Part shown: positions 48,368 through 56,789 of the stretch, piece by piece | Layout: each line of letters starts with the position of its first letter | Position numbering within the stretch: position 1 is the first letter of the stretch | Source: Streptomyces finlayi | Lineage (GTDB): Bacteria; Actinomycetota; Actinomycetes; Streptomycetales; Streptomycetaceae | Assembly: GCF_014216315.1 (NCBI RefSeq) | Contig: NZ_CP045702.1 | Coordinates: 992,001 to 1,056,000 of the forward strand | Direction of reading: 5' to 3' | Length of the DNA stretch: 64,000 nt | Program-made: the position numbers and the translations under genes | Notes under the pieces: generated by a model | The model's database searches: none | The model's input: only the letters and a program-made list of their open reading frames with translations | What the model was told of the DNA's origin: nothing

Positions 48368-48862
48368 TTAGTTGCGTCCCTTCGGAAAGCCGGACGCGAA
48401 GGCGATCTCGGTGACCGGCAGGTCCGTGGTCTGGAGGAGGACGCGCGCGGTGTGGGCGCGCTGGGCCCTGGCGAGCGCGACGGGCCCGGCGCCCAGCTCG
48501 GCGTTGAGCTGGCGCTGTACCTGCCGGGGGCTGTAGCCGAGCCGGCCGGCGAGACCGGGGACGCCCTCCCGGTCCACGACTCCGTCGCCGATCATGCGCA
48601 TGGCACGGCCGACGACATCGGCCCGCACGTTCCACTCCGCCGAGCCGGGCACCGCGTCGGGCCGGCAGCGCCTGCAGGCCCGGAACCCGTTGCCCTGCGC
48701 CGCCGCCGCGGTCGGGTAGAAGCGCACGTTCTCGCGTTTGGGGGTGACGGCGGGGCAGCTCGGCCGGCAGTAGATGCCGGTGGTCGCGACGGCGAAGAAG
48801 AACTGCCCGTCGAACCTGGCGTCGCGGCTGCTCACCGCCTCGTACCTGGTCTGTTCGTCCAT
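48368..48862 (-). pseudogene. ada: 5' fragment of ada: methyl-acceptor zinc domain and AraC HTH
   Basis: This is the upstream half of the ada-alkA gene cut by the prophage. From ATG 48862 it encodes the Ada zinc domain (TTGIYCRPSCPAVTPKRENV, GFRACRRCRPD) with four Cys, one of which accepts methyl groups from phosphotriesters. The first AraC-type HTH follows (LAGRLGYSPRQVQRQLNAEL). Host sequence ends in FASGF, then five phage codons and a TAA at 48368. The missing second HTH and AlkA domain are at 5652-6547. The truncated protein probably cannot activate the alkylation response. Confidence 0.87.
48370..48400. other. attR: right prophage attachment junction
   Basis: The phage arm AGTTGCGTCCCTTCGG (48370-48385) leads to the shared core (48387-48394), after which the sequence returns to ada coding DNA. 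Combined with the attL phage arm it forms a 36-bp imperfect palindrome in which 14 of 18 base pairs match. Confidence 0.82.
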
Positions 48863-48937
48863 CACACCGTCCAGTGTGCGGCACCTTCCGGTGCCGCACT
48901 CGCGGTATTCGGACGTCGAACCCGGCAACACCACCCG

Positions 48938-50110
48938 CTACCGCATCTTGCCCCGCTTGAAGTCCTGGGCGGCCCGTCCCGCGGCCCCTCTGCGCTTCCA
49001 TTCGCGCATGGTCTCCGCGCGGAGCCGGGCGTCGGTCTTCGCCGCGATCCGGTGGTTCTCGCGGAGCAGCTTGCGGTAGCTGTCGAGGCGCCGCTCGGCC
49101 AGTGCCCCGTCCTCGACGGCGCCGAGGACCGCGCAGCCCGGTTCGGCCTCATGGGCGCAGTCGTGGAATCGGCACTGCCGCGCCAGGTCCTCGATCTCGG
49201 AGAAGACCTGGCCGACACCGGCCTCCGCGTCCCAGAGCCCGACGCCGCGCAGGCCCGGGGTGTCGATGAGCACGCCGCCTCCCGGCAGGACGAGGAGGTT
49301 ACGGGTCGTGGTGGTGTGCCGGCCCTTGCCGTCGACGCCACGAGCGGCCTTGACGTCCATCACGTCCTCACCGAGCAGGGTGTTGGCGAGGGTGGACTTG
49401 CCCGCGCCGGAGGTGCCGAGCAGCACGCTCGTCCCCCCGGAGACGACGGCACGGAACACGTCGACGCCCTCGCCGGTGGCTGAGCTGACGGTCAGCACCT
49501 GGACTCCGGGGGCGATGCCCTCGATGTCCTGGACGAGGTGGGAGAGCGTGACGCCGTCCGGCACCAGGTCGGCCTTGGTCAGCAGCACGACCGGCTGCGG
49601 GTCTGGCTTTCCGGAGGTTCCGGCGTCCCCGAGGAGCGCGGTACCACTGGAGCTGGACATCGCGAGGGCGAGGAACCGCTCCGCACGCCCGAGGTCGAGT
49701 TCGACCGCGAGCGAGACGCAGATGACGATGTGGTCGATGTTGGTGGCGAGCACCTGCCCTTCGGACCGCTCGGACGACGACGAGCGGACGAAGGCCGTAC
49801 GCCGCGGGAGCAGCGTCCGTACGAACTGCGGGTCGCCTTCGGGGTCGACGGCCACCCAGTCGCCCGTGCAGATGACCCGCATCGGGTCGCGGGGCACCAC
49901 GAAAGCGGTGTCCGCCCGCAACGGGCCGTGCGGAGTGACGAGGTCGCACTGGCCGCGGTCCACCCGGACCACGCGGCCGGGCAGCAGACCCTGCGCGGCG
50001 TACGGGGCGAACGCGTCGGCCCAGTCCTCGTCCCAGCCGTACGGAGACAGCGCGTGCGAGGAGGTCGTAACCGGAGAGGAGGTCGGAGCCGGAAGAGAGG
50101 AGAAAGACAA
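48938..50110 (-). CDS. rsgA: Ribosome small subunit-dependent GTPase A
   Basis: This circularly permuted GTPase helps mature the 30S subunit. An OB-fold N-terminus (LPGRVVRVDRGQCDLVTPHG) precedes the G domain in the order G4 (LLTKADL), G1 (LLGTSGAGKSTLANTLLG), G2/G3 (GRHTTTTRNLLV, DTPGLRG). The C-terminal zinc knuckle is CRFHDCAHEAEPGCAV. TTG 50110 is preferred because GAAGGG lies just upstream; GTG 50140 is an alternative. Confidence 0.92.
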   Translation of the reverse strand: MSFSSLPAPTSSPVTTSSHALSPYGWDEDWADAFAPYAAQGLLPGRVVRVDRGQCDLVTPHGPLRADTAFVVPRDPMRVICTGDWVAVDPEGDPQFVRTLLPRRTAFVRSSSSERSEGQVLATNIDHIVICVSLAVELDLGRAERFLALAMSSSSGTALLGDAGTSGKPDPQPVVLLTKADLVPDGVTLSHLVQDIEGIAPGVQVLTVSSATGEGVDVFRAVVSGGTSVLLGTSGAGKSTLANTLLGEDVMDVKAARGVDGKGRHTTTTRNLLVLPGGGVLIDTPGLRGVGLWDAEAGVGQVFSEIEDLARQCRFHDCAHEAEPGCAVLGAVEDGALAERRLDSYRKLLRENHRIAAKTDARLRAETMREWKRRGAAGRAAQDFKRGKMR

Positions 50111-50140
50111 GGGAAACCCTTCACAGGGCGGCCCCGGCAC

Positions 50141-50468
50141 CGCGTAAAAGGACGCGGGAGGAGTGAGAGAAGGTCAGCCGGTGGCCACGGGGGTGGGAAT
50201 GATGCACTTCTGGCTGTGGGCAGCGCCCATCGCGACGACAGTCATCAATGTCCTCACCTCCTGGTTCTTCACGGCTGACGCACCGGACCGGGTGTTCCCG
50301 GCCCTCTGTGCGGACGTGTCCAACTCTAGCCGCGGGCCACTGGTCGACGTCAACGGAATTTCCCGCGGGACCGGAACGGATACGTTCCGTCGGAGTTATC
50401 CGGAAGGCTTCCTCGATCGGGTGATACGGGTGCACAACGACCGGTCTCAGGCCGTTATGGTGCCGAGC
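50141..50468. other. Intergenic region between rsgA and DUF5949 gene
   Basis: No gene is supported. The frame of the downstream gene is open here, but the composition is not protein-like. It should hold the divergent promoters of both genes; I cannot assign them. Confidence 0.5.
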
Positions 50469-50969
50469 ATGACCACACCCCAGACCGCCACCGGCACGTT
50501 CACACCGGCCCAGTTGGGCACCCAGATCCTCATCGGCTGGAGCGGCCGGCACCCGGAGGGCGACCACGACGTCGCGTTCCTGCTCACCTACTCGCTCGGC
50601 GACGGGCAGGACGGTCCGGAGGCCGGCGCGGCGGCCATGCGCACCGCACTGGAGCGCAGCGGTCTCACCGTCGGCGGCGAGCTCACCCGGGCGTCCGAAA
50701 CACCGGGCCTCCAGGTGAAGCTCCTCGTCCAGGCCGGACAGGCCGTCCTGACGATGCCTCATTTCAAGGCGCAGTACCAGGTGCCGCAGGAGTGGCTGGC
50801 CGCCGCGGCGGCCCAGGGCGAGGTCTATGGAATGTTCGCCACCCGCCCGTGGCCGGAGGGCGTACCGGGCCGGCCGGTGAGCGAGGAGATGCTGCGTTCG
50901 TTCGCGGCCGACGAGGATGTCGTCAAGACGTCCGCGCTCTGCCTCCTGCCGGTGCGCAGCCTGGGCTGA
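50469..50969 (+). CDS. DUF5949 family protein
   Basis: A 166-residue protein from ATG 50469. FTPAQLGTQILIGWSGRHPEGDHDVAFLLTYSLGDGQDGPE is characteristic of the Streptomyces family DUF5949. Function unknown. It ends before a long perfect hairpin. Confidence 0.75.
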   Translation: MTTPQTATGTFTPAQLGTQILIGWSGRHPEGDHDVAFLLTYSLGDGQDGPEAGAAAMRTALERSGLTVGGELTRASETPGLQVKLLVQAGQAVLTMPHFKAQYQVPQEWLAAAAAQGEVYGMFATRPWPEGVPGRPVSEEMLRSFAADEDVVKTSALCLLPVRSLG

Positions 50970-50992
50970 CCGGACCGCTACCGGCCGCCCGC

Positions 50993-51048
50993 CCGTGCAC
51001 GGCGATGCCCACCACCCCCCGTGGAGTGGTGGGCATCGCCGTGCACGG
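50993..51048. terminator. Long bidirectional hairpin terminator
   Basis: A perfect 23-bp stem (50993-51015 with 51026-51048) with a 10-nt loop, between convergent genes. The stem begins CCGTGCACGGCGATGCCC. No T-run follows, as is common in Streptomyces. Confidence 0.8.
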
Positions 51049-51109
51049 TGCCGCACAGGGAAGTGCGGACGGCCGGGAGCGTGTCCGGACCGCCCGCACG
51101 GCAGGAACG

Positions 51110-51523
51110 TCAGTTGTTGCCGACGCCGTTGCCCGAGAGAACCGGGATGTCGTCCAGGATGTGCGACAGGGGCTCGTCGCCCTTCGCCTGGGTGGAGTTC
51201 TCGGTGCACTGCTGGTTCTGCGGCGAGGACAGGACGTTGATGTCCTGGACCGCGACCGGCACGAGCAGGCCGACGAGCGCGCCGACGTTGGCCTTGGCCG
51301 GCACAGCGATGCACGCCTTGTTCAGGGTGCCCTGGACCAGGTGGGTGTTCGGACTCCAGTCACCCTTGGTCACGGCGTTGCCGAACGCCTGCGAGGCGCC
51401 GTTGCCGTTGACCGACGTGGTGCCCCCGTCATTGCCGATCGCCATGGCCGAGGGGGCCGCAGCGGCGGACAGACCGACCAGGGACACGGCCACTGCCGCG
51501 CCGGCCATCATCTTCTTCATCAA
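51110..51523 (-). CDS. Rodlin protein, copy 1
   Basis: A 137-residue secreted protein of the rodlin family, which organises chaplin fibres into the rodlet layer of aerial hyphae and spores. The signal peptide is MMKKMMAGAAVAVSLVGLSA with cleavage near SAMA. Mature motifs are GGTTSVNGNGASQAFGN, GDWSPNTHLVQGTLNKACI and LSSPQNQQCTENSTQAKGD. It is the most divergent of the three rodlins here, with one extra Leu-Val in GLLVPVAVQDINV. Confidence 0.9.
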   Translation of the reverse strand: MMKKMMAGAAVAVSLVGLSAAAAPSAMAIGNDGGTTSVNGNGASQAFGNAVTKGDWSPNTHLVQGTLNKACIAVPAKANVGALVGLLVPVAVQDINVLSSPQNQQCTENSTQAKGDEPLSHILDDIPVLSGNGVGNN

Positions 51524-51639
51524 GCTTCACCTTTCGGAGCGTCCCGTTGTGGAACGTACTGATCAACCCCGTTTCAAGGTTTCAGTTCCGCAGGACCACT
51601 CAAATGGGTTCGATCCGGCGCAAGGTCGACGCTTGGCGT

Positions 51640-51840
51640 TCACTCACGGCCGGGTTCTCCGGAGCTGCGGGCCGCTGGAACGAAACCGCCGACGGGGCGC
51701 GGTACGGGGTGGGAGGGCGTCTCTGACGCGACGCTGCGGCCGGCCGCGCACCACTCCGCGAACAGGCGGTCGTAGATCGGTGTGCTGTCCTCCGCGGGCC
51801 GCTGGCCGCCCGACGGGCGATGACTGTCGTACTGGTCCAT
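51640..51840 (-). CDS. Small Streptomyces protein, unknown
   Basis: A 66-residue protein from ATG 51840. HRPSGGQRPAEDSTPIYDRL and FAEWCAAGRSV match a short segment that I recall from conserved Streptomyces proteins of unknown role. The C-terminus is Pro-rich. It lies between two rodlin genes. Confidence 0.6.
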   Translation of the reverse strand: MDQYDSHRPSGGQRPAEDSTPIYDRLFAEWCAAGRSVASETPSHPVPRPVGGFVPAARSSGEPGRE

Positions 51841-52062
51841 GACATGCCTCTACCCCGTCCGGCGAATCCCGGCATCCCGGCCCTGGGCCATCCGGCCCAA
51901 CCCCCGGACGCACGGCGTGGGGCCAGTTCGTCCCCGCCACCGGTGATCGGTGACCGTACGGACGAACTGGCCCCACGCGTTACGCACTTCGGACAGAGAG
52001 AATCCGGGCCGACCCTGATGAGTTCGAGGATCTCAGCGGCGTGAGCCCGGAACTACGCGGCC

Positions 52063-52473
52063 TCAGTTGTTGCCGACGCCATTGCCGGACAGGACCGGGA
52101 TGTCGTCCAGGATGTGCGACAGGGCCTCGTCGCCCTTCGCCTGGGTGGAGTTCTCGGTGCACTGCTGGTTCTGCGGCGAGGACAGGACGTTGATGTCCTG
52201 GACCGCGATCGGCACGACGCCGACGAGCGAACCGATGTTGGCCTTGGCCGGCAGGCCGATGCAGGGCTTGTTGAGCGAGCCCTGGATGAGCGCGAACTGC
52301 GGGCTCCAGTCGCCGTGCGTGGCGGAGTTGCCGAAGGCCTGCGAGGCGCCGTTGCCGTTGATCGACGTGGTGCCGCCGTCGTTGGCGATGGCCATGGCGG
52401 AGGGGGCCGCCGCAGCGGAGACACCGACGACCGAAGCAGCGACAGCCGCCGAGGCCAGAATCTTCTTCATCAT
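52063..52473 (-). CDS. Rodlin protein, copy 2
   Basis: A 136-residue rodlin with signal peptide MMKKILASAAVAASVVGVSA. The mature part (GGTTSINGNGASQAFGNS, THGDWSPQFALIQGSLNKPC, VLSSPQNQQCTENSTQAKGD) is very close to copy 3 and to RdlA/RdlB of S. coelicolor as I remember them. Both Cys are kept. Confidence 0.92.
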   Translation of the reverse strand: MMKKILASAAVAASVVGVSAAAAPSAMAIANDGGTTSINGNGASQAFGNSATHGDWSPQFALIQGSLNKPCIGLPAKANIGSLVGVVPIAVQDINVLSSPQNQQCTENSTQAKGDEALSHILDDIPVLSGNGVGNN

Positions 52474-52660
52474 GAAATAATCCTTCCGAGGTATTCTCTT
52501 GCCCGCCTATCCGGAGCGTCCTGAACAACTCGCTCCGGCGGGATTAGTTGTGCTCATTCACTCGAACGGTGCTTTTCCTGCCGGGCTGCCTCTGAAAATG
52601 GGAGCCCGCACACCGGAGGAATTGAAGACCTGATCGGGGAAATCGCCGTCGCGCCGAAGG

Positions 52661-52951
52661 TCAGGCGCCGAGGGGCACGCCGCCGAGCAGCGGGGCAGCG
52701 CCCTTGGCCGCACCGGTCGCCTCGCCCGCCAGCTTGCCGACCGCACCGTCATCCTGCACCGACTCGGCCGCGCCGCCGACGGTGTCGACCAGCGGGTCGA
52801 CTGCCTGCGGGGCCGCGGCCATGACCTGGTTCAGGCCGCTGTCGAGGCTGAAGTTGGGGGCCGTGGCCTCAGTGACGGCCAAGGCGGGAGCAGCCGTTCC
52901 GAGAGCAACCACGGAACCGGCAATGAACGCAGCTGTCTTCGCGTACTTCAC
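52661..52951 (-). CDS. Small secreted protein in the chaplin/rodlin cluster
   Basis: A 96-residue protein; GTG 52951 is chosen because MKYAKTAAFIAGSVVALG matches the start of the neighbouring chaplin (MKYTKVAAVAAGTLM) and AAGGG precedes it. After signal cleavage (ALA) the protein is small and Ala-rich, with VDPLVDTVGGAAES repeats. No Cys and no chaplin domain. Function unknown. Confidence 0.7.
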   Translation of the reverse strand: MKYAKTAAFIAGSVVALGTAAPALAVTEATAPNFSLDSGLNQVMAAAPQAVDPLVDTVGGAAESVQDDGAVGKLAGEATGAAKGAAPLLGGVPLGA

Positions 52952-53228
52952 TTTCAGGTTCCCTTCTGCGGCGGCATCTGTTTCGGTCGCGTTCCCGCGC
53001 CGCACCAGCCTTCTTTAGCTGTGACTTCTGCCGCTTTCATAAGGAGTAACGATCACGCAGCGGACGGGCAACTGTGTGCCGTCGAATTTCTCGGTCCGCC
53101 CGCCGGATTCGCTACGACTCCGGGAAAACGGAGCGGGCCCCGGACCGCGTATGCGGATGCTGTTGGTGCATCCGCGTATGCGGTCCGGGGCCCACCGAAG
53201 GCGAGTGATCAGCTCAGCTCGCCACCGT

Positions 53229-53462
53229 TCAGCTGTTGACGCAGGTGTTGCCGAAGGCCGGGTTCAGCAGACCGATGACGTTCACGGTGTTGCCGCAGAC
53301 GTTGATCGGAACGTGGACCGGAACCTGCAGGACATTGCCGGACAGGACGCCCGGGGAGTTCGCGGCGACGGCCTCGGCACCGGAGTCGGCCATGGCCGGC
53401 GCAGCGGCGCCCATCGCCATGAGGGTTCCGGCGGCGACGGCGGCAACCTTGGTGTACTTCAC
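53229..53462 (-). CDS. Short chaplin
   Basis: A 77-residue secreted amyloid-forming protein from GTG 53462. Signal peptide MKYTKVAAVAAGTLMAMGAA, then one chaplin domain: NSPGVLSGNVLQVPVHVPIN, VCGNTVNVIGLLNPAFGNTC. Both conserved Cys are present. Short chaplins coat aerial hyphae and make them hydrophobic; rodlins align their fibres. Confidence 0.93.
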   Translation of the reverse strand: MKYTKVAAVAAGTLMAMGAAAPAMADSGAEAVAANSPGVLSGNVLQVPVHVPINVCGNTVNVIGLLNPAFGNTCVNS

Positions 53463-53689
53463 TTTTCGTCCCTTTCTTGCAGCGGAGTCCGGAGCGGCCA
53501 CGTCTTTCGTGCCGCACGAGCGCTGTCCTGATCGCCCGTGACTCCGAAGCTGTAATGCGTAACGACGTGACGCCGAGATCGAAACTCGATGACGAGCAGA
53601 TTCTCGGAAAATCCCCCGATCGGCACAGCAGCAGGCCCGGTCCGCGCGGAGGAGAAAAGCCGTCGGTCCGGGCCTGCGGTGCGGCCGGG

Positions 53690-54091
53690 TCAGCTGTTGT
53701 TGGCGCCGTTCCCGGACAGGATCGGGATGTTGTCCAGGATGTGCGACAGCGCCTCGTCACCCTTGGCCTGGGTGGAGTTCTCGGTGCACTGCTGGTTCTG
53801 CGGCGAGGACAGGACGTTGATGTCCTGGACCGCGACCGGCACCAGGCCGACGAGCGAACCGACGTTGGCCTTCAGCGGCAGACCGACACACGGCTTGTTG
53901 AGCGAGCCCTGGACCAGACCGAACTGCGGGCTCCAGTCACCGTGGGTCTCGGCATTGCCGAACGCCTGCGAGGCGCCGTTGCCGTTGACCGAGGTCGTTC
54001 CTCCGTCGTCGCCGATCGCCATGGCCTGCGTAGCCGAGAGACCGAGGACGGAGGCGGCGACGGCACCCGTAGCCAGAACCTTCTTGATCAC
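53690..54091 (-). CDS. Rodlin protein, copy 3
   Basis: A 133-residue rodlin with signal peptide MIKKVLATGAVAASVLGLSA. Mature motifs GGTTSVNGNGASQAFGNA, THGDWSPQFGLVQGSLNKPC and SSPQNQQCTENSTQAKGDEAL. It lies divergent to the long chaplin gene. Confidence 0.92.
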   Translation of the reverse strand: MIKKVLATGAVAASVLGLSATQAMAIGDDGGTTSVNGNGASQAFGNAETHGDWSPQFGLVQGSLNKPCVGLPLKANVGSLVGLVPVAVQDINVLSSPQNQQCTENSTQAKGDEALSHILDNIPILSGNGANNS

Positions 54092-54476
54092 GATTAACCC
54101 TTCTCGTACCGATTGCCCCGTGTCGGAGCGCCCTGACCAACTCGCGGCGGCATGTTTGGTTCTGCCCGTTCACCCGAATGCCGCTATTCCATTATTCCGG
54201 CCCGCATGCGCTGTCAGCTATTCAGGCGCACGTTCGTACGCCTTGTGTTCGCAAGGAAAACGCGAACGCGCCGCCGCACGACCGCACACCGAGGCGGCGC
54301 CCGCTGCATTTGTCTGCACACCCGAACGCACATACGTCACCCGTTCGGGTGGTTACAGGATTTCCACGCATCTTCAAGTTTCCCACGCATTCCTCATTCG
54401 TTATGAGTGTCGTCCAACGTGCAGTTGGATCGCCCACACGGAATGTCCTGTGGGCTGTCCTAGGAAAGGACACATA
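54092..54476. other. Divergent promoter region of rodlin 3 and long chaplin
   Basis: These 385 bp carry no supported gene. They must contain both promoters. The GC content is lower than the coding surroundings. I cannot name a sigma factor site with confidence. Confidence 0.5.
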
Positions 54477-55235
54477 ATGCGGCAGGTTTTGAATAAAAGC
54501 ATGATCGTCATGGCGGCGGCTTCGGGCATTCTGTCCGCGGCCGGCGGTTATGCACATGCCGACGCTTCGGCCGACGGAGCCGCTGTCGGTTCGCCGGGGG
54601 TCGGTTCGGGCAACGCCGTGCAGGTGCCCGTGCACGTCCCGGTCAACCTCTGCGGCAACACGGTGAACGTGATCGCCCTGCTCAACCCGGCATTCGGCAA
54701 CTCGTGCGCGAACGTCGACTCCGGCAAGAGCGACGGCGGCGGCAACGGCGGCGGCCATGGCGGCGGCAGTGGTGCTTCCGCCGACGGTGCGGCCACCAAC
54801 TCCCCCGGCGTGCTGTCGGGCAACCTGACCCAGGCCCCCGTGCACGTACCGGTCAACGCCTGCGGTAACACCGTCGACGTCGTCGGCGCGCTGAACCCGG
54901 CCATGGGCAACGACTGCGCCAACGTCAGCGGCCCGGACCACCGGCCGCCGACGGAGCCGCCCACCGAGGAGCCGCCCACCGGCAAGCCCCCCGTGGAGGA
55001 GCCCCCGGCCTACCAGCCGCCGGTGGAGCCGCCGGCCAACGAGCCGCCCGCCAACGAGCCGCCCGCCTCCGCGCCGCCGGTCGAGCAGCCTCCCGTCGAC
55101 CACGGTCCGCAGCGCGGCGGTTCCCAGCTCGCCGAGACCGGCTCGGCCGGCCTCGGCCTCGCAGCCGGCGCCAGCGCCGTCCTGATGCTCGGCGGCGCGG
55201 TGCTGCTGCGCCGCACCCGCGGCTCGCAGATCTGA
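54477..55235 (+). CDS. Long chaplin with sortase anchor
   Basis: A 252-residue protein from ATG 54477 behind AGGAAAGGA. Signal peptide, then two chaplin domains (residues about 32-75 and 102-145: VQVPVHVPVNLCGNTVNVIA and APVHVPVNACGNTVDVVG). A long Pro/Glu-rich spacer with PPANEPPANEPPA repeats follows, then LAETG, a hydrophobic segment and a basic tail, the signal for covalent attachment to peptidoglycan by sortase. This matches the ChpA-C class. Confidence 0.93.
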   Translation: MRQVLNKSMIVMAAASGILSAAGGYAHADASADGAAVGSPGVGSGNAVQVPVHVPVNLCGNTVNVIALLNPAFGNSCANVDSGKSDGGGNGGGHGGGSGASADGAATNSPGVLSGNLTQAPVHVPVNACGNTVDVVGALNPAMGNDCANVSGPDHRPPTEPPTEEPPTGKPPVEEPPAYQPPVEPPANEPPANEPPASAPPVEQPPVDHGPQRGGSQLAETGSAGLGLAAGASAVLMLGGAVLLRRTRGSQI

Positions 55236-55257
55236 GCCCGGAACGCCGCAGGAAAGG

Positions 55258-55298
55258 AGGGGCCGGCCGGACAGCTGATGCTGTCCGGCCGGCCCTTC
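55258..55298. terminator. Strong bidirectional terminator
   Basis: GGGCCGGCCGGACAG and CTGTCCGGCCGGCCC form a perfect stem with a CTGATG loop, between the convergent chaplin and thiolase regions. Confidence 0.8.
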
Positions 55299-55390
55299 CC
55301 GTATCCCCGTGCGGAGGCTGTCAGCCGGAGCGGGTGGGTCAGGGGCTGTCCGCCCACGGTCCCCACGCAGGCCCGGCCGGGGACCCCGGG

Positions 55391-56614
55391 TCAGGGCGCG
55401 ATGCGCTCGAAGACCGCGGCGAGGCCCTGGCCGCCGCCGATGCACATGGTCTCCAGCCCGTAGCGGGCTTCGCGGCGGTGCATCTCCCGGGTGAGGGTGG
55501 CGAGGATGCGGGCTCCTGTGGCGCCCACGGGGTGACCGAGGGAGACCCCGGAGCCGTTCACGTTGATGCGCTCGTGGTCCTTGTCGCCGAGGCCCAGTTC
55601 GCGGGTACAGGCGAGGACCTGGGCGGCGAACGCCTCGTTGAGCTCGATCAGGTCGAGGTCCGCGAGGGTCAGCCCGGCGCGGCCGAGTGCGGCGTGGGTG
55701 GCCGGGACGGGGCCGATGCCCATGGTCGAGGCGGGCACTCCGGCACGGGCGAAGGAGACGAGGCGTACCAGCGGGGTGAGGCCGAGCCGCTCGGCGGTGG
55801 CGGCGCTCGTCACCAGGCAGGCGGCCGCCGCGTCGTTCTGGCCGCTGGCGTTGCCCGCGGTGACGGTGGCGTCCGGGTCGGTCTTCCCCATGAGGGGGCG
55901 CAGCGCGGCAAGTTGCTCGGCGGTGGTGTCGGGGCGGGGGTGTTCGTCGGCGGTGACGACGGTCTCGCCCTTGCGGTTCCGTACGGTGACGGGGACGATC
56001 TCCGCTTCGTACCGTCCCTCGGCGGCCGCGCGGGCGGCGCGCTGTTGCGAGCGCAGCGCCAGCGCGTCCTGGTCCGCGCGGCTGACCGCGTACTCCCGGC
56101 GTAGGTTCTCCGCGGTTTCGATCATGCCGCCGGGGACGGGGTGGTGGACGCCGCCCGCCGTGACCCGTCCGCGGGCCAGGGAGTCGTGGAGCTGGAGACC
56201 GGGGCCCTTGATGCCCCAGCGTCCGTCGTGCGTGTAGTAGGGGGCGGCGCTCATCACGTCGACACCGCCCGCGATCACGAGGTCGCTGAAGCCGGCTCGG
56301 ATCTGCATCGCCGCGTCGAGTACGGCCTGGAGCCCGGAGCCGCAGCGCCGGTCGATCTGGGCACCGGTGACGGAGACGGGCAGTCCGGCGTCGAGGGCGG
56401 CGACCCGGCCGATGGCGGGGGCGTCGGACGAGGGGTAGGCGTGCCCGAGGATCACTTCGTCGACCCGCTCGGGGTCGACGCCGGTGCGGGCGACGACCTC
56501 GGCGATGACGCGGGCGGCGAGCGAGGCGGGCGTCTGCCGTGCGAACGCTCCGCCGAAGCGGCCGATGGGCGTGCGCAGGGGTTCGCAGACGACGACATCG
56601 AGGTGGTCGGGCAC
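55391..56614 (-). CDS. Acetyl-CoA acyltransferase (thiolase)
   Basis: The 407-residue enzyme cleaves a 3-oxoacyl-CoA to acetyl-CoA. It starts at GTG 56614 behind AGGAAGG. Catalytic Cys is in IDRRCGSGLQAVLDAA (about residue 90), His in SLGHPVGATGARI (about 361) and second Cys in MCIGGGQGLAA (about 391). The adjacent CoA transferase and hydroxyacyl-CoA dehydrogenase suggest a dedicated catabolic route, possibly of beta-ketoadipate or a related dicarboxylic or aromatic acid; the substrate cannot be read from sequence. Confidence 0.9.
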   Translation of the reverse strand: MPDHLDVVVCEPLRTPIGRFGGAFARQTPASLAARVIAEVVARTGVDPERVDEVILGHAYPSSDAPAIGRVAALDAGLPVSVTGAQIDRRCGSGLQAVLDAAMQIRAGFSDLVIAGGVDVMSAAPYYTHDGRWGIKGPGLQLHDSLARGRVTAGGVHHPVPGGMIETAENLRREYAVSRADQDALALRSQQRAARAAAEGRYEAEIVPVTVRNRKGETVVTADEHPRPDTTAEQLAALRPLMGKTDPDATVTAGNASGQNDAAAACLVTSAATAERLGLTPLVRLVSFARAGVPASTMGIGPVPATHAALGRAGLTLADLDLIELNEAFAAQVLACTRELGLGDKDHERINVNGSGVSLGHPVGATGARILATLTREMHRREARYGLETMCIGGGQGLAAVFERIAP

Positions 56615-56727
56615 GGCGGGGCCTTCCTGAGGGTGTGGCGTGGAGCGGCGTGACATGGCGTGGCGTGACATGGCGTGGTGCGGTGTGACGTTGCACGTCG
56701 ACCCTCGCATCAGGGGACTGATGCGGT

Positions 56728-56740
56728 CCAATACCGAATT
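56728..56740 (-). promoter_or_regulatory. Conserved promoter element before thiolase (LysR site candidate 1)
   Basis: On the minus strand AATTCGGTATTGG followed by ACCGCATCA. The same word with one change stands before the CoA transferase gene. It is probably the site of the local LysR regulator, or its -35 region (TTGGAC). Confidence 0.6.
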
Positions 56741-56789
56741 CGCCCTGATCCGAGACGGGCCGCGTCTCAATCGGGGCGGTTTTGGTGTC

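Noticed and set aside
50163..50468. N-terminal extension of the DUF5949 protein by about 100 residues.
   Set aside because: The family begins near the ATG at 50469, and the upstream translation lacks family features.
56640..56700. Tandem CGTGACATGGCGTGG-like repeats upstream of the thiolase gene as an operator array.
   Set aside because: Only about two imperfect copies exist, and they fit simple slippage. The shared AATTyGGTATTGG element is a better regulator candidate.
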